A DNA stretch of 64,000 nt. It comes from Vibrio gazogenes. Its GTDB lineage: Bacteria > Pseudomonadota > Gammaproteobacteria > Enterobacterales > Vibrionaceae. Made by a program: the position numbers and the translations under genes. Of the stretch, positions 53,140-62,801 are shown in pieces. The notes under the pieces were generated by a model. It was not told the origin of the DNA and made no database searches. It saw only the letters and a list, made by a program, of their open reading frames with translations. The stretch covers positions 1,550,001-1,614,000 of the forward strand of contig NZ_CP018835.1 in assembly GCF_002196515.1 (NCBI RefSeq). The letters run 5' to 3'. The first letter of the stretch is position 1; each line of letters begins with the position of its first letter.

Positions 53140-53245
53140 TTTAGGTGCAGTCCCAGAAGAAAGTTATAAAAATAGAGCTTTCGTCAGTTCGGGCACCATC
53201 TACGTAGGTTTGATTAAGCCGTCAGAGACGACGCCTACGGTCTTG
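53140..53245 (-). ncRNA. L10 leader of rplJL
   Basis: In the rplJ 5' leader, CGTAGG (plus 53203-53208) pairs with CCTACG (53234-53239). GGTGC (53144-53148) and CCC (53152-53154) pair with GGGCACC (53191-53197). These make the long-range, multi-branched structure known as the ribosomal L10 leader. A further stem (CTCACT 53111-53116, AGTGAG 53129-53134) lies between the leader and the ribosome binding site. Binding of L10-L12 would repress rplJ and rplL translation. Confidence 0.75.
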
Positions 53246-53299
53246 GACGGAGACTGGATTATAGTTCAAAGAACCAAGGTTCAGCCCCAACCACAAATA

Positions 53300-53338
53300 T
53301 TAGGCGCAAAATTATACACAAATTTCACGCCTAAGCAA
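53300..53338 (-). promoter_or_regulatory. rplJ promoter embedded in a palindrome
   Basis: On the minus strand a -35 TTGCTT (plus 53333-53338) and a perfect -10 TATAAT (plus 53311-53316) lie 16 bp apart. The -10 is inside an imperfect inverted repeat GGCGCAAAATT / AATTTCACGCC (53303-53331). Same design as at rplK. No T run follows, so this copy is a poor terminator. Confidence 0.75.
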
Positions 53339-53343
53339 ATAAA

Positions 53344-54045
53344 TTAAGCTTGAGTGCTTAAAGTCGCCTGATCAATTGCAACACCAGCGCCCATCGTTGT
53401 AGAAAGACTTACTTTCTTCACATAAGCCCCTTTCGATGTAGATGGTTTTGCTTTTTTCAGTGCAACAAGCAGAGCTTCTAAGTTTTCTTTCAACTGTTCA
53501 GCATCGAAAGAAACTTTACCGATTGTTGTATGGATGATCCCATTTTTGTCATTACGGTAACGAACCTGACCAGCCTTCGCGTTCTTAACCGCTTCAGCAA
53601 CGTTTGGTGTTACAGTACCAACTTTAGGGTTTGGCATCAGGCCACGAGGACCAAGGATAGTACCTAACTGACCAACAACACGCATTGCATCTGGAGATGC
53701 AACAACAACGTCAAAGTTCAGTTCGCCTTTCTTCACTTGCTCAGCAAGATCTTCCATACCAACTAGGTCAGCACCAGCTTCTTTTGCTGCATCAGCGTTT
53801 GCACCTTGAGTGAAAACAGCAACACGGACTTCACGACCAGTACCATGAGGCAGTACAGTTGCACCACGAACGTTCTGATCAGATTTACGTGCATCAATAC
53901 CTAAGTTCACAGCAACATCAACAGATTCAACAAATTTTGCAGTAGCCAGCTCTTTCAGCAATGCAACAGCTTCGTTGATCTCATACTCTTTAGTAACATC
54001 CACTTTTTCGCGGATAGTACGCATACGCTTAGTTAGTTTTGCCAT
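53344..54045 (-). CDS. rplA: 50S ribosomal protein L1
   Basis: L1 forms the mobile stalk at the E site and represses the rplK-rplA operon by binding its mRNA. The two-domain protein (233 residues) shows [31 protein letters not shown] and [15 protein letters not shown]. It begins 4 bp after rplK. Confidence 0.98.
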   Translation of the reverse strand: MAKLTKRMRTIREKVDVTKEYEINEAVALLKELATAKFVESVDVAVNLGIDARKSDQNVRGATVLPHGTGREVRVAVFTQGANADAAKEAGADLVGMEDLAEQVKKGELNFDVVVASPDAMRVVGQLGTILGPRGLMPNPKVGTVTPNVAEAVKNAKAGQVRYRNDKNGIIHTTIGKVSFDAEQLKENLEALLVALKKAKPSTSKGAYVKKVSLSTTMGAGVAIDQATLSTQA

Positions 54046-54049
54046 GATA

Positions 54050-54478
54050 TTAACCCTCTACCACTAGACCCATTGAACGAGCAGTACCCGCGATAGAACG
54101 CTTCATTGCTTCGATATCTGCACCAGTCATATCCGCAGCTTTAGTTTCTGCGATTTCCTGAATTTGCGCGTCTGTTACTGTCCCAACTTTTTCTGTATTA
54201 GGACGACCAGAACCAGACTTAACGCCTGCAGCTTTCTTCAGAAGCACAGCAGCTGGTGGTGTCTTAGTTTCAAAAGTAAAAGAACGGTCACTATATACAG
54301 TGATAACAACTGGAATCGGAAGACCTTTCTCTACAGATTCTGTTTTTGCGTTAAACGCTTTACAGAATTCCATGATGTTAACACCACGCTGACCCAGTGC
54401 TGGACCAACTGGTGGACTTGGGTTTGCCATACCTGCTGCAACTTGCAGCTTGATATAAGCTTCAACTTTCTTAGCCAT
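54050..54478 (-). CDS. rplK: 50S ribosomal protein L11
   Basis: L11 binds the GTPase-associated centre of 23S rRNA and is needed for RelA activation. The N-terminal proline-rich segment [20 protein letters not shown] and the C-terminal rRNA-binding domain ([12 protein letters not shown] onwards) are typical. 142 residues. Transcribed from the promoter at 54561-54589. Confidence 0.98.
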   Translation of the reverse strand: MAKKVEAYIKLQVAAGMANPSPPVGPALGQRGVNIMEFCKAFNAKTESVEKGLPIPVVITVYSDRSFTFETKTPPAAVLLKKAAGVKSGSGRPNTEKVGTVTDAQIQEIAETKAADMTGADIEAMKRSIAGTARSMGLVVEG

Positions 54479-54550
54479 GATTTTTCCTACATAATGGGTA
54501 CTAACGCTAATCCACTGATCAGCTCCCCGTTTCTAGTGAAGACCTGTAAA

Positions 54551-54589
54551 AAGGCGCGAAATTATAGTCAAATTTCGCGCCTTAAACAA
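54551..54589 (-). promoter_or_regulatory. overlapping nusG terminator and rplK promoter
   Basis: The palindrome AAGGCGCGAAATT (54551-54563) / AATTTCGCGCCTT (54571-54583) has a 7-nt loop. On the minus strand it is followed by TTTTT, a standard intrinsic terminator for secE-nusG. A perfect -10 TATAAT (plus 54561-54566) lies within loop and arm, 17 bp from a -35 TTGTTT (plus 54584-54589), forming the rplK promoter. One sequence therefore ends one unit and starts the next. Confidence 0.75.
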
Positions 54590-54607
54590 GTCTAAAAAGA
54601 TGGTTTT

Positions 54608-55156
54608 TTAATCTAGTTTTTCAACCTGACCAAATTCAAGCTCGACTGGTGTTGCACGACCAAAGATTGAGACAGAGACTTTTAAACGGCTCTTCTCGTA
54701 ATCAACCTCTTCAACAGTACCATTGAAGTCAGCAAATGGTCCATCGTTAACCCGAACGACTTCACCAGCTTCAAACATAGTTTTCGGCCGCGGAGCTTCG
54801 CTCGCTTTCTCCAGACGATTCAATATTGCATCGGCTTCTTTATCGGTAATCGGTGCCGGACGATCAGATGTCCCACCGATAAATCCCATAACTCGGGGAA
54901 CACTACGCACCAAATGCCAAGATTCATCATTCATGATCATCTGGACGAGTACATAGCCAGGGAAGAATTTTCTTTCACTTTTACGGCGTTGGCCGGCACG
55001 CATTTCAACAACTTCTTCCGTTGGTACTAATACTTCACCAAACAACTCTTCCATTCCATGCATTTTGATATGTTCACGTAGTGACTGCGCCACTCGACCT
55101 TCAAATCCAGAGAAGGCTTGAACAACATACCAGCGTTTTTTGGGAGCTTCACTCAT
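54608..55156 (-). CDS. nusG: transcription termination/antitermination protein NusG
   Basis: NusG rides on RNA polymerase, suppresses pausing and links it to Rho or the ribosome. The NGN domain ([20 protein letters not shown]) contacts beta'. The C-terminal KOW domain has the [20 protein letters not shown] loop. 182 residues. It begins 12 bp after secE and is followed by the combined terminator/promoter before rplK. Confidence 0.98.
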   Translation of the reverse strand: MSEAPKKRWYVVQAFSGFEGRVAQSLREHIKMHGMEELFGEVLVPTEEVVEMRAGQRRKSERKFFPGYVLVQMIMNDESWHLVRSVPRVMGFIGGTSDRPAPITDKEADAILNRLEKASEAPRPKTMFEAGEVVRVNDGPFADFNGTVEEVDYEKSRLKVSVSIFGRATPVELEFGQVEKLD

Positions 55157-55168
55157 GAATTAAACCCT

Positions 55169-55552
55169 CTATACTCCAGTCGCAAATGCAACAAGGCGAA
55201 CCATAATACCGTCAATACCCCATAGTGCCAGAGCCATCACAACACAGACGGCCAGAACAATTAATGTGGTTTGCACAGTTTCCTGACGTGTAGGCCATAT
55301 TACTTTACGAATTTCCATACGCGCTTCTCGCGCGAAGCTCACCGCTTCTTTACCTTTCACAGTAATTGCTGCAATACCTAATGCGGCGGCAATTAACACA
55401 ATAACACCAGCAGAACGAATAACGACAGAAACCGTTTCACCATAAAAGGAGTTACCCACAACAGCGGCAGCCAATAGAACAATAGCAATCAACCACTTCA
55501 GTTTATCTGCTGCATTTGAGCTCTCAGGAGTTTCAGCATGATTTGCTTTCAT
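55169..55552 (-). CDS. secE: protein translocase subunit SecE
   Basis: SecE clamps SecY in the SecYEG channel. From ATG 55552 the protein has 127 residues with three membrane segments (about 17-35, 42-60, 95-115). The conserved amphipathic region EARMEIRKVIWPTRQETVQT precedes the third. An in-frame upstream start at 55588 is not conserved and is rejected. The secE-nusG pair follows tufB as in E. coli. Confidence 0.97.
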   Translation of the reverse strand: MKANHAETPESSNAADKLKWLIAIVLLAAAVVGNSFYGETVSVVIRSAGVIVLIAAALGIAAITVKGKEAVSFAREARMEIRKVIWPTRQETVQTTLIVLAVCVVMALALWGIDGIMVRLVAFATGV

Positions 55553-55616
55553 AACCCAACCTGTCACAAATCTAAATATAGACGACAATAAGCCCCACTG
55601 TTGCAGGGCAAACTAA

Positions 55617-55643
55617 CAAAAATAAGCATTCGATGCTTATTTT
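55617..55643 (-). terminator. second hairpin downstream of tufB
   Basis: AAAATAAGCAT (55619-55629) pairs with ATGCTTATTTT (55633-55643) around TCG. On the minus strand it is followed by a T run. It lies in the secE leader, about 100 bp after the main tufB terminator, and may be a back-up terminator. Confidence 0.7.
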
Positions 55644-55720
55644 CAGAAACAAAGACACCTTCTCTGTCTCAAACCTTTTACTTTTGACTAACAAATCGTC
55701 AAAATAAATCTTCAGCGCAG

Positions 55721-55747
55721 AAAAAGGGCATCAAATGATGCCCTTTT
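55721..55747 (-). terminator. terminator of tufB
   Basis: AAAAAGGGCATC (55721-55732) pairs with GATGCCCTTTTT (55737-55748) around AAAT, with T tracts on both strands. It ends the tRNA-tufB transcript about 20 bp after the tufB stop. Confidence 0.93.
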
Positions 55748-55768
55748 TACTAGTGCTGAGTCAAATCA

Positions 55769-56953
55769 TTATGCAAAGATTTTTGCTACAACACCAGCAC
55801 CAACTGTACGACCACCTTCACGGATCGCAAAGCGCAGACCTTCATCCATCGCGATTGGTGCAATCAGTTCGACAACCATTTTCACGTTATCGCCTGGCAT
55901 CACCATCTCTACGCCTTCTGGAAGCTCGATGCTACCTGTTACGTCTGTTGTACGGAAGTAGAACTGTGGACGATAACCTTTGAAGAATGGCGTATGACGA
56001 CCACCTTCATCTTTCGACAACACGTATACTTCTGATTCAAACTTCGTGTGCGGTGTGATTGAACCTGGTTTCGCCAAGACTTGACCACGTTCTACTTCAT
56101 CACGCTTCGTTCCACGCAGTAACACACCAACGTTCTCACCTGCACGACCTTCGTCAAGCAGCTTACGGAACATCTCTACACCTGTACACGTTGTCTTCGT
56201 CGTATCTTTGACACCAACGATTTCAACTTCGTCACCAACTCGGATGATACCTTGCTCTACACGACCTGTAACAACTGTTCCACGGCCCTGGATTGAGAAT
56301 ACATCTTCGATTGGCAGCAGGAATGCTTGGTCAATCACACGCTCTGGCTCTGGAATGTATTCGTCAAGTGCTGTCGCTAACTCTACGATTTTCTCTTCCC
56401 ATTGCGCTTCACCGTTCAGTGCGCCCAGTGCAGAACCCTGAATCACTGGCAGATCGTCTCCTGGGAAATCGTATTCTGAAAGCAATTCACGTACTTCCAT
56501 TTCTACCAGCTCAAGCAGCTCTTCATCATCAACCATGTCACATTTGTTCATGAATACGATGATGTAAGGAATACCTACCTGACGACCTAGCAGGATGTGC
56601 TCACGTGTTTGAGGCATTGGACCATCTGTCGCTGCTACAACTAGGATACCACCGTCCATCTGTGCCGCACCGGTGATCATGTTTTTAACATAGTCAGCGT
56701 GCCCTGGGCAGTCTACGTGTGCGTAGTGACGTGTCGGTGTATCGTACTCTACGTGTGAAGTCGCGATTGTGATACCGCGCTCACGCTCTTCTGGTGCGTT
56801 ATCGATTGACGCAAAGTCACGTGCTGAACCGCCGTATACTTTAGAAAGCACTGTACAGATCGCTGCTGTCAGTGTTGTTTTACCGTGGTCAACGTGGCCG
56901 ATAGTACCAACGTTTACGTGCGGTTTCGTACGTTCAAATTTTTCTTTAGACAT
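55769..56953 (-). CDS. tufB: elongation factor Tu, copy 2 (tRNA operon)
   Basis: The second EF-Tu gene, with the same 394-residue product as the copy at 9078-10262. It is named tufB because it follows the Thr-Tyr-Gly-Thr tRNA genes and precedes secE, the tufB position in E. coli. ATG 56953 has AGAGGGA in front of it; an in-frame start at 57001 would add 16 unrelated residues. It begins 100 bp after tRNA-Thr(GGT) and is probably cotranscribed with the tRNAs. Confidence 0.98.
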   Translation of the reverse strand: MSKEKFERTKPHVNVGTIGHVDHGKTTLTAAICTVLSKVYGGSARDFASIDNAPEERERGITIATSHVEYDTPTRHYAHVDCPGHADYVKNMITGAAQMDGGILVVAATDGPMPQTREHILLGRQVGIPYIIVFMNKCDMVDDEELLELVEMEVRELLSEYDFPGDDLPVIQGSALGALNGEAQWEEKIVELATALDEYIPEPERVIDQAFLLPIEDVFSIQGRGTVVTGRVEQGIIRVGDEVEIVGVKDTTKTTCTGVEMFRKLLDEGRAGENVGVLLRGTKRDEVERGQVLAKPGSITPHTKFESEVYVLSKDEGGRHTPFFKGYRPQFYFRTTDVTGSIELPEGVEMVMPGDNVKMVVELIAPIAMDEGLRFAIREGGRTVGAGVVAKIFA

Positions 56954-57053
56954 CAGTTGTCCCTCTAGGTACGGATTAAGGTGGCTTTCATGACCACGCA
57001 ACCAAAATTTACTGGTAGTAAAGTATATAACAAAAGGAAATATTTGCTTAGAG

Positions 57054-57129
57054 TGGTGCTGATACCCAGATTTGAACTGGGGACCTCACCCTTACCAAGG
57101 GTGCGCTCTACCGACTGAGCTATATCAGC
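57054..57129 (-). tRNA. thrT: tRNA-Thr (GGT)
   Basis: A 76-nt cloverleaf, anticodon GGT in loop TTGGTAA, CCA encoded. Fourth and last tRNA before tufB, matching thrT of E. coli by position. Confidence 0.97.
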
Positions 57130-57141
57130 ACTCGGAAAGGT

Positions 57142-57216
<75 letters not shown>

Positions 57217-57254
57217 ACACGTATTTAACCCTAAGAGCTATTTCCTTAAGAATA

Positions 57255-57339
<85 letters not shown>

Positions 57340-57379
57340 AAATTTTTAAATCTTCTCTTTATAAATGCGAAAGAGAAAA

Positions 57380-57455
<76 letters not shown>

Positions 57456-57470
57456 GCACAAGTGGGGCGA

Positions 57471-57499
57471 ATTCTATTGAATGATTTCTTTGCTTGCAA
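57471..57499 (-). promoter_or_regulatory. promoter of the thrU-tyrU-glyT-thrT-tufB operon
   Basis: On the minus strand a -35 TTGCAA (plus 57494-57499) and a -10 TAGAAT (plus 57471-57476) are exactly 17 bp apart. A GC-rich discriminator (TCGCCCC) follows and an A/T-rich upstream region could be an UP element. Confidence 0.85.
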
Positions 57500-57663
57500 G
57501 TGTTTCAAAGAAAAAAAATACATTTTTATTTGGTTTTTATCTATTTGTTGTTTTTTCAAACAGTTTTCATAGGAACTGATGAAATATATAGCCATTCTTT
57601 GTTGCTTTATCTTCTTCTTGAGGTATGTTTCTCTTTTATCCGATTTCTACCGTTGGAAAGATT

Positions 57664-58587
57664 ATGGATCCTTATCTCTCATTCGACAGACGCCAGTGGT
57701 CGGATCTTCGTAATTCCGTTCCCATGACTTTGTCAGAAGATGATTTAGTTGAGCTACAAGGCATCAACGAGTCATTAAGTATGAAAGAAGCTGTTGAAAT
57801 CTACTTACCATTGGCGCGTCTACTGAATCTGTACGTCGCAGCCAGACAGAGCCGTAATACCGTCTTAAACCAATTTCTCGGTCATACCAACATTGCTCCT
57901 CCCTTTATCATTGGTATCTCAGGCAGTGTCGCGGTCGGGAAAAGCACAACAGCAAGGCTGCTCAAAGCATTATTGTCTCGCTGGGACAACCACCCCAAAG
58001 TTGAACTGATTACCACGGACGGATTTCTTTATCCCAATGAAGTGCTGTTAGAAAAAGGCATTATGCAGAAAAAAGGATTTCCAGAGTCGTACGATATTAA
58101 ACGTCTGGTACAGTTTGTATCTGATGTCAAAGCAGGAAAGAAAAACATCTCAGCCCCCATCTATTCTCATTTGACTTATGATATTACCGATGAAGTGAAA
58201 ATGGTTCATGCGCCCGATATCTTGTTAATTGAAGGTCTGAACGTCTTACAAAGTGGAATGGATTATCCCCATGCCCCACACCGCGTTTTCATTTCAGATT
58301 TTCTGGATTTTTCCATCTATGTCGATGCTGAATCGTCTCTCATTGAAAAGTGGTATATCGAACGTTTTATGAAGTTCCGTCATGGTGCCTTTAAAAGGCC
58401 GGGGTCTTATTTTAGTCACTACACGAAACTGAGTGAGTCGGAAGCCGCCTCTATCGCGAAGAATATCTGGAAAGCGATCAATGGGAAAAACTTACAGGAA
58501 AATATTCTACCCACTCGGGAAAGAGCACAACTGATACTCCGTAAGGGCGTCAACCACACTGTTGAAGAAATTTTGCTACGGCAGTGA
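57664..58587 (+). CDS. coaA: pantothenate kinase (type I)
   Basis: CoaA phosphorylates pantothenate, the first and feedback-inhibited step of coenzyme A synthesis. The P-loop GSVAVGKST (residues 87-95) and the [16 protein letters not shown] loop are characteristic, as is [15 protein letters not shown]. From ATG 57664 the protein is 307 residues; an earlier in-frame ATG at 57625 gives 13 unconserved residues. Beside the tRNA-tufB operon, as in E. coli, but with birA-murB on the far side. Confidence 0.96.
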   Translation: MDPYLSFDRRQWSDLRNSVPMTLSEDDLVELQGINESLSMKEAVEIYLPLARLLNLYVAARQSRNTVLNQFLGHTNIAPPFIIGISGSVAVGKSTTARLLKALLSRWDNHPKVELITTDGFLYPNEVLLEKGIMQKKGFPESYDIKRLVQFVSDVKAGKKNISAPIYSHLTYDITDEVKMVHAPDILLIEGLNVLQSGMDYPHAPHRVFISDFLDFSIYVDAESSLIEKWYIERFMKFRHGAFKRPGSYFSHYTKLSESEAASIAKNIWKAINGKNLQENILPTRERAQLILRKGVNHTVEEILLRQ

Positions 58588-58642
58588 TTTTTTAAGCGTT
58601 GTTTTTAAACATAGTTTTTCAGTCTTGTTTTGGCATAGTTTT

Positions 58643-58687
58643 GAATGGGGCGCATCATATTACCCTGAGTCACAAGATGCCCCATTC
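58643..58687. other. inverted repeat between coaA and birA
   Basis: GAATGGGG (58643-58650), a 2-nt bulge and CATC (58653-58656) pair with GATGCCCCATTC (58676-58687) across a 19-nt loop. No T run follows on either strand. It lies between convergent genes and could block read-through or protect 3' ends. Confidence 0.45.
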
Positions 58688-58713
58688 CTCAATCATCTCA
58701 ATCTCTGCCTAAC

Positions 58714-59688
58714 TCAAGACGCTGTAAGATCATGACCTCGCAGAGAAATCTCCCCACCGACATAACTTTCAATCCCCCGCTCGGTTTCCAATAACACCGC
58801 ACCGTGAGCATCGATACCCCGCTCAATTCCCGTGATCACACGCTCCCCCATTAATAACTTAACGGGACGATCAATGAAGTTATCGACTTTGTTCCATCTT
58901 TCGACAAAGTTCTGCATTCCTTCTCTCTCGTATGTTTCCATCGTCTGGGTCCAAGACTGAATCAAGGCAACAGCAAGCGCATTACGATCAATGGGATCTT
59001 TGCCGATCACCTCAGCCAGACTACTCCAAGGTTGATCAATCTGTTGTGTCTGCGGTGCCATCGATAAGTTCATCCCCATACCAATTACAAGATGCGCAGC
59101 TTCACCGGCTTGCCCTGACATTTCAACCAAAATACCGGCCAATTTCTTATCTTGATAGTACAAATCATTGGGCCATTTCAGCTTAATTTCATCAACACCA
59201 AGCGTTTTCAGGGCATCCACAACAGCCACACCTACGACCAAACTCAGCCCCATGGCTGCTGCCATGCCTGCATCCAATCGCCAGTACATTGAGAAATACA
59301 AGTTTGCTCCAAATGGCGAAACCCAGTGCCTTCCCCGCCGTCCCCGACCTTTTTGCTGATATTCAGCAAGACAAACGGTCCCGGAGGTTAATGAACCGAC
59401 ACGATCCAATAAATACTGATTGGTCGAATCAATGATCGGGTGCAAATGCACAGGCGTCGATACTTGGTGTTGAATATAATCTTGATCCAGTAACTGCATA
59501 GGCTGAGCCAGTTGATATCCCTTCCCTTGCACGCGAAAGATATCAACCCCCCAATCCTGAATTCCCCGGATATGTTTACTGATAGCTGCTCTAGAGATCC
59601 CTAAAGCGGCCCCTAATGCTTCACCGGAATGAAAGCCACCATCGGCTAGGGTCGACAGAATCGTTAGCTTGGCATGATGTTCTTTCAT
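58714..59688 (-). CDS. birA: bifunctional biotin-protein ligase / biotin operon repressor
   Basis: BirA attaches biotin to AccB and, as biotinyl-AMP dimer, represses the bio operon. The N-terminal helix-turn-helix (SGEALGAALGISRAAISKHI, about 20-42) is kept, so it is the regulatory form. The catalytic domain has KGRGRRGRHWVSPFGANL (adenylate loop) and KWPNDLYYQDKKLAGILVE. From ATG 59688 it has 324 residues and overlaps murB by 4 bp (ATGA), as in E. coli. Confidence 0.95.
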   Translation of the reverse strand: MKEHHAKLTILSTLADGGFHSGEALGAALGISRAAISKHIRGIQDWGVDIFRVQGKGYQLAQPMQLLDQDYIQHQVSTPVHLHPIIDSTNQYLLDRVGSLTSGTVCLAEYQQKGRGRRGRHWVSPFGANLYFSMYWRLDAGMAAAMGLSLVVGVAVVDALKTLGVDEIKLKWPNDLYYQDKKLAGILVEMSGQAGEAAHLVIGMGMNLSMAPQTQQIDQPWSSLAEVIGKDPIDRNALAVALIQSWTQTMETYEREGMQNFVERWNKVDNFIDRPVKLLMGERVITGIERGIDAHGAVLLETERGIESYVGGEISLRGHDLTAS

Positions 59689-60731
59689 GATCGTTGCTCC
59701 TTCAGCCACATATCCAAATAAACTTCACGACTGCGACCGATAAATCTCACTTCGTGTTCCAAAGCCACACCATATTTTTCGTAGACACAACGATATACAT
59801 GAGCAGCAAGCTGAATGACATCTGCTGCTGTCGCGTGCTGACGATTAATCAAAACCAACGCCTGTTGTTCATGAATGGCTGCACCACCAATTTGAAACCC
59901 TTTCAAACCACATTGATCGATCAGCCAGCCCGCTGCGACTTTCATCCCCGATGGCGCTGGATAACTGACGACCTCAGGATAATGCTCAGCCAAAGACTGG
60001 AACTGTGACTCAGTCAGAACCGGATTCTTAAAAAAGCTACCGGCGTTACCGATGACTGTCGGATCTGGCAGTTTACGGGTACGGACATCACAGATGCACT
60101 CAAAGACTTCGGCGGGTGAGCAATTGCTCGCTAACTGCTGCAATGGCCCATACTTCAGGCGAGGTTGCCATACTTTAGCAAGCTGAAGTCCGACACCGAC
60201 AACAACGGCCTGCTGGTAAAGCTGATGTTTGAAAATCGAATCCCGGTAACCAAATAAACATTCAGCGCGATTCAAACGAATGACTTGAAACGTCTTAAGA
60301 CAAAGATAATCAACATAGTTACATATATCCTGAAATTCGAGACCATAAGCACCGATATTCTGGATTGGCGCACTACCGGCACACCCGGGAATCATGGCTA
60401 AATTCTCTAATCCGGGAATCTGCTGCGATACACTCCACCTCACCAATTCAGGCCAGTCTTCACCGCCCTGAACATGAAGAAAATAGTGACTTTCATCTTC
60501 CTGAACATCAATCCCCTGCAATTGATTAATAATCACGACCCCTTCATAGAACTCTGTAAACAACACATTACTGCCTTTGCCGAGTACTATTTTTGGCAAC
60601 GATTGCCATTCCGGATGACGATAAACATCAATTAATTCTGCAACCGTATTGACGGTCACCAACACCTGACAAGACTGCTCAATACCAAACGTATGATAAG
60701 CACTGAGATTTTCGTTGAGATATATTTGCAT
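59685..60731 (-). CDS. murB: UDP-N-acetylenolpyruvoylglucosamine reductase
   Basis: MurB reduces the enolpyruvyl group to give UDP-MurNAc in peptidoglycan synthesis, using FAD and NADPH. The FAD domain (VLGKGSNVLF, LAMIPGCAGSAPIQNIGAYG) and the active-site serine in GNAGSFFKNP are present, as is the C-terminal glutamate region. Type I, 348 residues. Coupled to birA. Confidence 0.96.
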   Translation of the reverse strand: MQIYLNENLSAYHTFGIEQSCQVLVTVNTVAELIDVYRHPEWQSLPKIVLGKGSNVLFTEFYEGVVIINQLQGIDVQEDESHYFLHVQGGEDWPELVRWSVSQQIPGLENLAMIPGCAGSAPIQNIGAYGLEFQDICNYVDYLCLKTFQVIRLNRAECLFGYRDSIFKHQLYQQAVVVGVGLQLAKVWQPRLKYGPLQQLASNCSPAEVFECICDVRTRKLPDPTVIGNAGSFFKNPVLTESQFQSLAEHYPEVVSYPAPSGMKVAAGWLIDQCGLKGFQIGGAAIHEQQALVLINRQHATAADVIQLAAHVYRCVYEKYGVALEHEVRFIGRSREVYLDMWLKEQRS

Positions 60732-60795
60732 GGTTTTCTTTAAATCACATAGACTACAGCCATTCTATATCAGATGAGGCCCAATCAGATATCCT

Positions 60796-61236
60796 ATGGA
60801 TCATTTATCTTTCGAAATGTTAGATCCACTCAAACTTCCTTTGGTGCAACGCTTTTATAAACAGCACTACCCGACAGCCAAGCCGAAACGCAATGAACGC
60901 ATCTATACTGCGAGTATTGCCAATCAACTCTGTGCTGTGGTTCGCTTTCGCCATATTGGTACTCCTCATCTGCTTTTAACAGGGATGGCCGTCGCCAAAG
61001 AATTACGCGCTCAAGGTATAGGTCATCAACTACTGAATTACTGTGAAACACATGTTCTCAACCAACATGTCTTTTGTTTTGCTTACCGTCATTTAGAGAA
61101 TTTTTATCATCAACATCATTTTGTAGTTCAGTTACCACAAGCGCTGCCGGCAGAAATTAACCAGCTCTATCAACGTTATCATCATCAAGGCAGAGATATC
61201 ATTCCGATGCAATATTCCCCGCCCAATCAAGATTAA
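60796..61236 (+). CDS. GNAT family N-acetyltransferase
   Basis: A 146-residue protein with the GNAT fold. The acetyl-CoA-binding motif A is readable as LLTGMAVAKELRAQGIGHQL (about 57-76). The C-terminal half is unusually rich in His, Tyr and Gln (ENFYHQHHFVVQLPQALP). The substrate is unknown. Divergent from murB, 147 bp before pssA and on the same strand. Confidence 0.82.
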   Translation: MDHLSFEMLDPLKLPLVQRFYKQHYPTAKPKRNERIYTASIANQLCAVVRFRHIGTPHLLLTGMAVAKELRAQGIGHQLLNYCETHVLNQHVFCFAYRHLENFYHQHHFVVQLPQALPAEINQLYQRYHHQGRDIIPMQYSPPNQD

Positions 61237-61383
61237 TGTTCCGTCATTTTCTGTCCATTTTTTGCTGACGAGCGGAAATGATCGGTCTGAAGTGACTTAG
61301 ATATAGCAATTCATTCATCGAATTTGATAGTATCGGTGCTTTGCTATATCGCATCCACTTGAATTGAAGGTACCGCATCCACG

Positions 61384-62724
61384 ATGATTGCTCGTAGAAA
61401 TCTATTCGAACAGCTACCCACTATTGCGTTAGAGCCGAAAGATTTTCAAGTCCTGTACTCCGCAGAACAATTTCGGCATCACTTGATTCAGGCGATTAGA
61501 CAAGCCAATCACAGAATTTATATCGTTGCTCTTTACCTCGAAGCTGACGATGCAGGTCAGGAAATTCTGTCTGAACTTTATGCAGCGAAACAAAGAAATC
61601 CTCAACTGGACATTGTGATCTGTGTGGACTGGCACCGCGCTCAACGAGGCCTGATCGGTGCGAAACAGTCTCAGGGAAATGCAGTCATGTATGAATCATT
61701 TGCCCAAGACAATGAACATCCCATTGCGGTTTATGGTATCCCGGTCCGAGGACGAGAAGTATTCGGTGTACTACATCTCAAAGGTTTCATTGTCGATGAT
61801 GAAGTGATCTACAGTGGTGCCAGCCTGAATAACATCTATCTGCATTATCAGAATCGTTACCGTTTTGACCGCTATCATTCATTTCACAACCGCGATCTTG
61901 CCAACTCGATGGTCGAGTTTATCTGTGAGCACTTATTGTCTCATCCGGCAGTCAATAATCTGGCTAATCCTTCACGTCCTGCAACAAAAGATTTGAAAAC
62001 CATCATTCGCCAGTTCCGGACCCAGTTAGCACAAGCAACCTATCAGGTGCCGGATCAACCCGTCTCGCAGGACCAGATCGGTCTGACACCATTAGTGGGC
62101 GTTGGAAAGCGTGGTAATCGGCTGAATCAATACATCAGTTACCTGATTGCCCAGGCGGAAGAAGAAATTATTATCTGCACGCCTTATTTTAATTTCCCGA
62201 ATAATATTGCGAATCAGGTCAAGAAAGCCCTCAAGCGTGGTGTAAAAATTCATATTATCGTGGGCGATAAAACTGCGAATGATTTTTATATTCCACCAGA
62301 AGAAACATTTAAAACTATCGGTGGATTGCCCTATTTGTATGAATTAAATTTGCGCCGTTTTGCTAAGTCGAATGAAGCCAGAATTGCCAGTCGACAATTA
62401 TCCATTCATCTATGGAAACATAATGACAACAGTTTTCACTTAAAAGGGGTGTGGGTTGATAAGCGTTATATGCTTATCACTGGTAATAACCTCAATCCCA
62501 GAGCATGGAAGCTTGATCTGGAAAACGGCATTTTAATTCAGGATGACAATGCCCATCTTCAGGCTCAATTTGAACAAGAATTCGACAATATTCTTCAGCA
62601 CACACAGCTCGTCTGTACTTATAAGCAGTTAGATGATTTCGAAAATTATCCGGCTGAAGTTCAACGCTTACTAAAACGGATTCGTCGGGTCAAAGCTGAC
62701 CGAATTTTAAAACAAATACTTTAG
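61384..62724 (+). CDS. pssA: CDP-diacylglycerol-serine O-phosphatidyltransferase
   Basis: PssA makes phosphatidylserine from CDP-diacylglycerol and serine; psd at 31425 then decarboxylates it. This is the phospholipase-D-type enzyme of gammaproteobacteria. It has two HKD motifs: HLKGFIVDDEVIYSG (H131, K133, D138) and HLKGVWVDKRYMLITG (H352, K354, D359). 446 residues, no membrane segment, peripheral and acidic-lipid associated as in E. coli. Ends at a bidirectional terminator. Confidence 0.96.
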   Translation: MIARRNLFEQLPTIALEPKDFQVLYSAEQFRHHLIQAIRQANHRIYIVALYLEADDAGQEILSELYAAKQRNPQLDIVICVDWHRAQRGLIGAKQSQGNAVMYESFAQDNEHPIAVYGIPVRGREVFGVLHLKGFIVDDEVIYSGASLNNIYLHYQNRYRFDRYHSFHNRDLANSMVEFICEHLLSHPAVNNLANPSRPATKDLKTIIRQFRTQLAQATYQVPDQPVSQDQIGLTPLVGVGKRGNRLNQYISYLIAQAEEEIIICTPYFNFPNNIANQVKKALKRGVKIHIIVGDKTANDFYIPPEETFKTIGGLPYLYELNLRRFAKSNEARIASRQLSIHLWKHNDNSFHLKGVWVDKRYMLITGNNLNPRAWKLDLENGILIQDDNAHLQAQFEQEFDNILQHTQLVCTYKQLDDFENYPAEVQRLLKRIRRVKADRILKQIL

Positions 62725-62752
62725 ACGGTTTCAAACAGCCATTTCTCGCATT

Positions 62753-62778
62753 AAAAAGCCTCCGAGCGGAGGCTTTTT
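62753..62778. terminator. bidirectional terminator between pssA and fre
   Basis: AAAAAGCCTCC (62753-62763) pairs with GGAGGCTTTTT (62768-62778) around a GAGC loop, with T runs on both strands. Confidence 0.93.
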
Positions 62779-62801
62779 CGTATCTATCATGACCGTTCGA
62801 A

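Noticed and set aside
55735..56993. tuf copies as transposable repeats
   Set aside because: Similarity stops at the gene ends apart from a few bases, both copies lie in conserved operons, and no terminal repeats are present.
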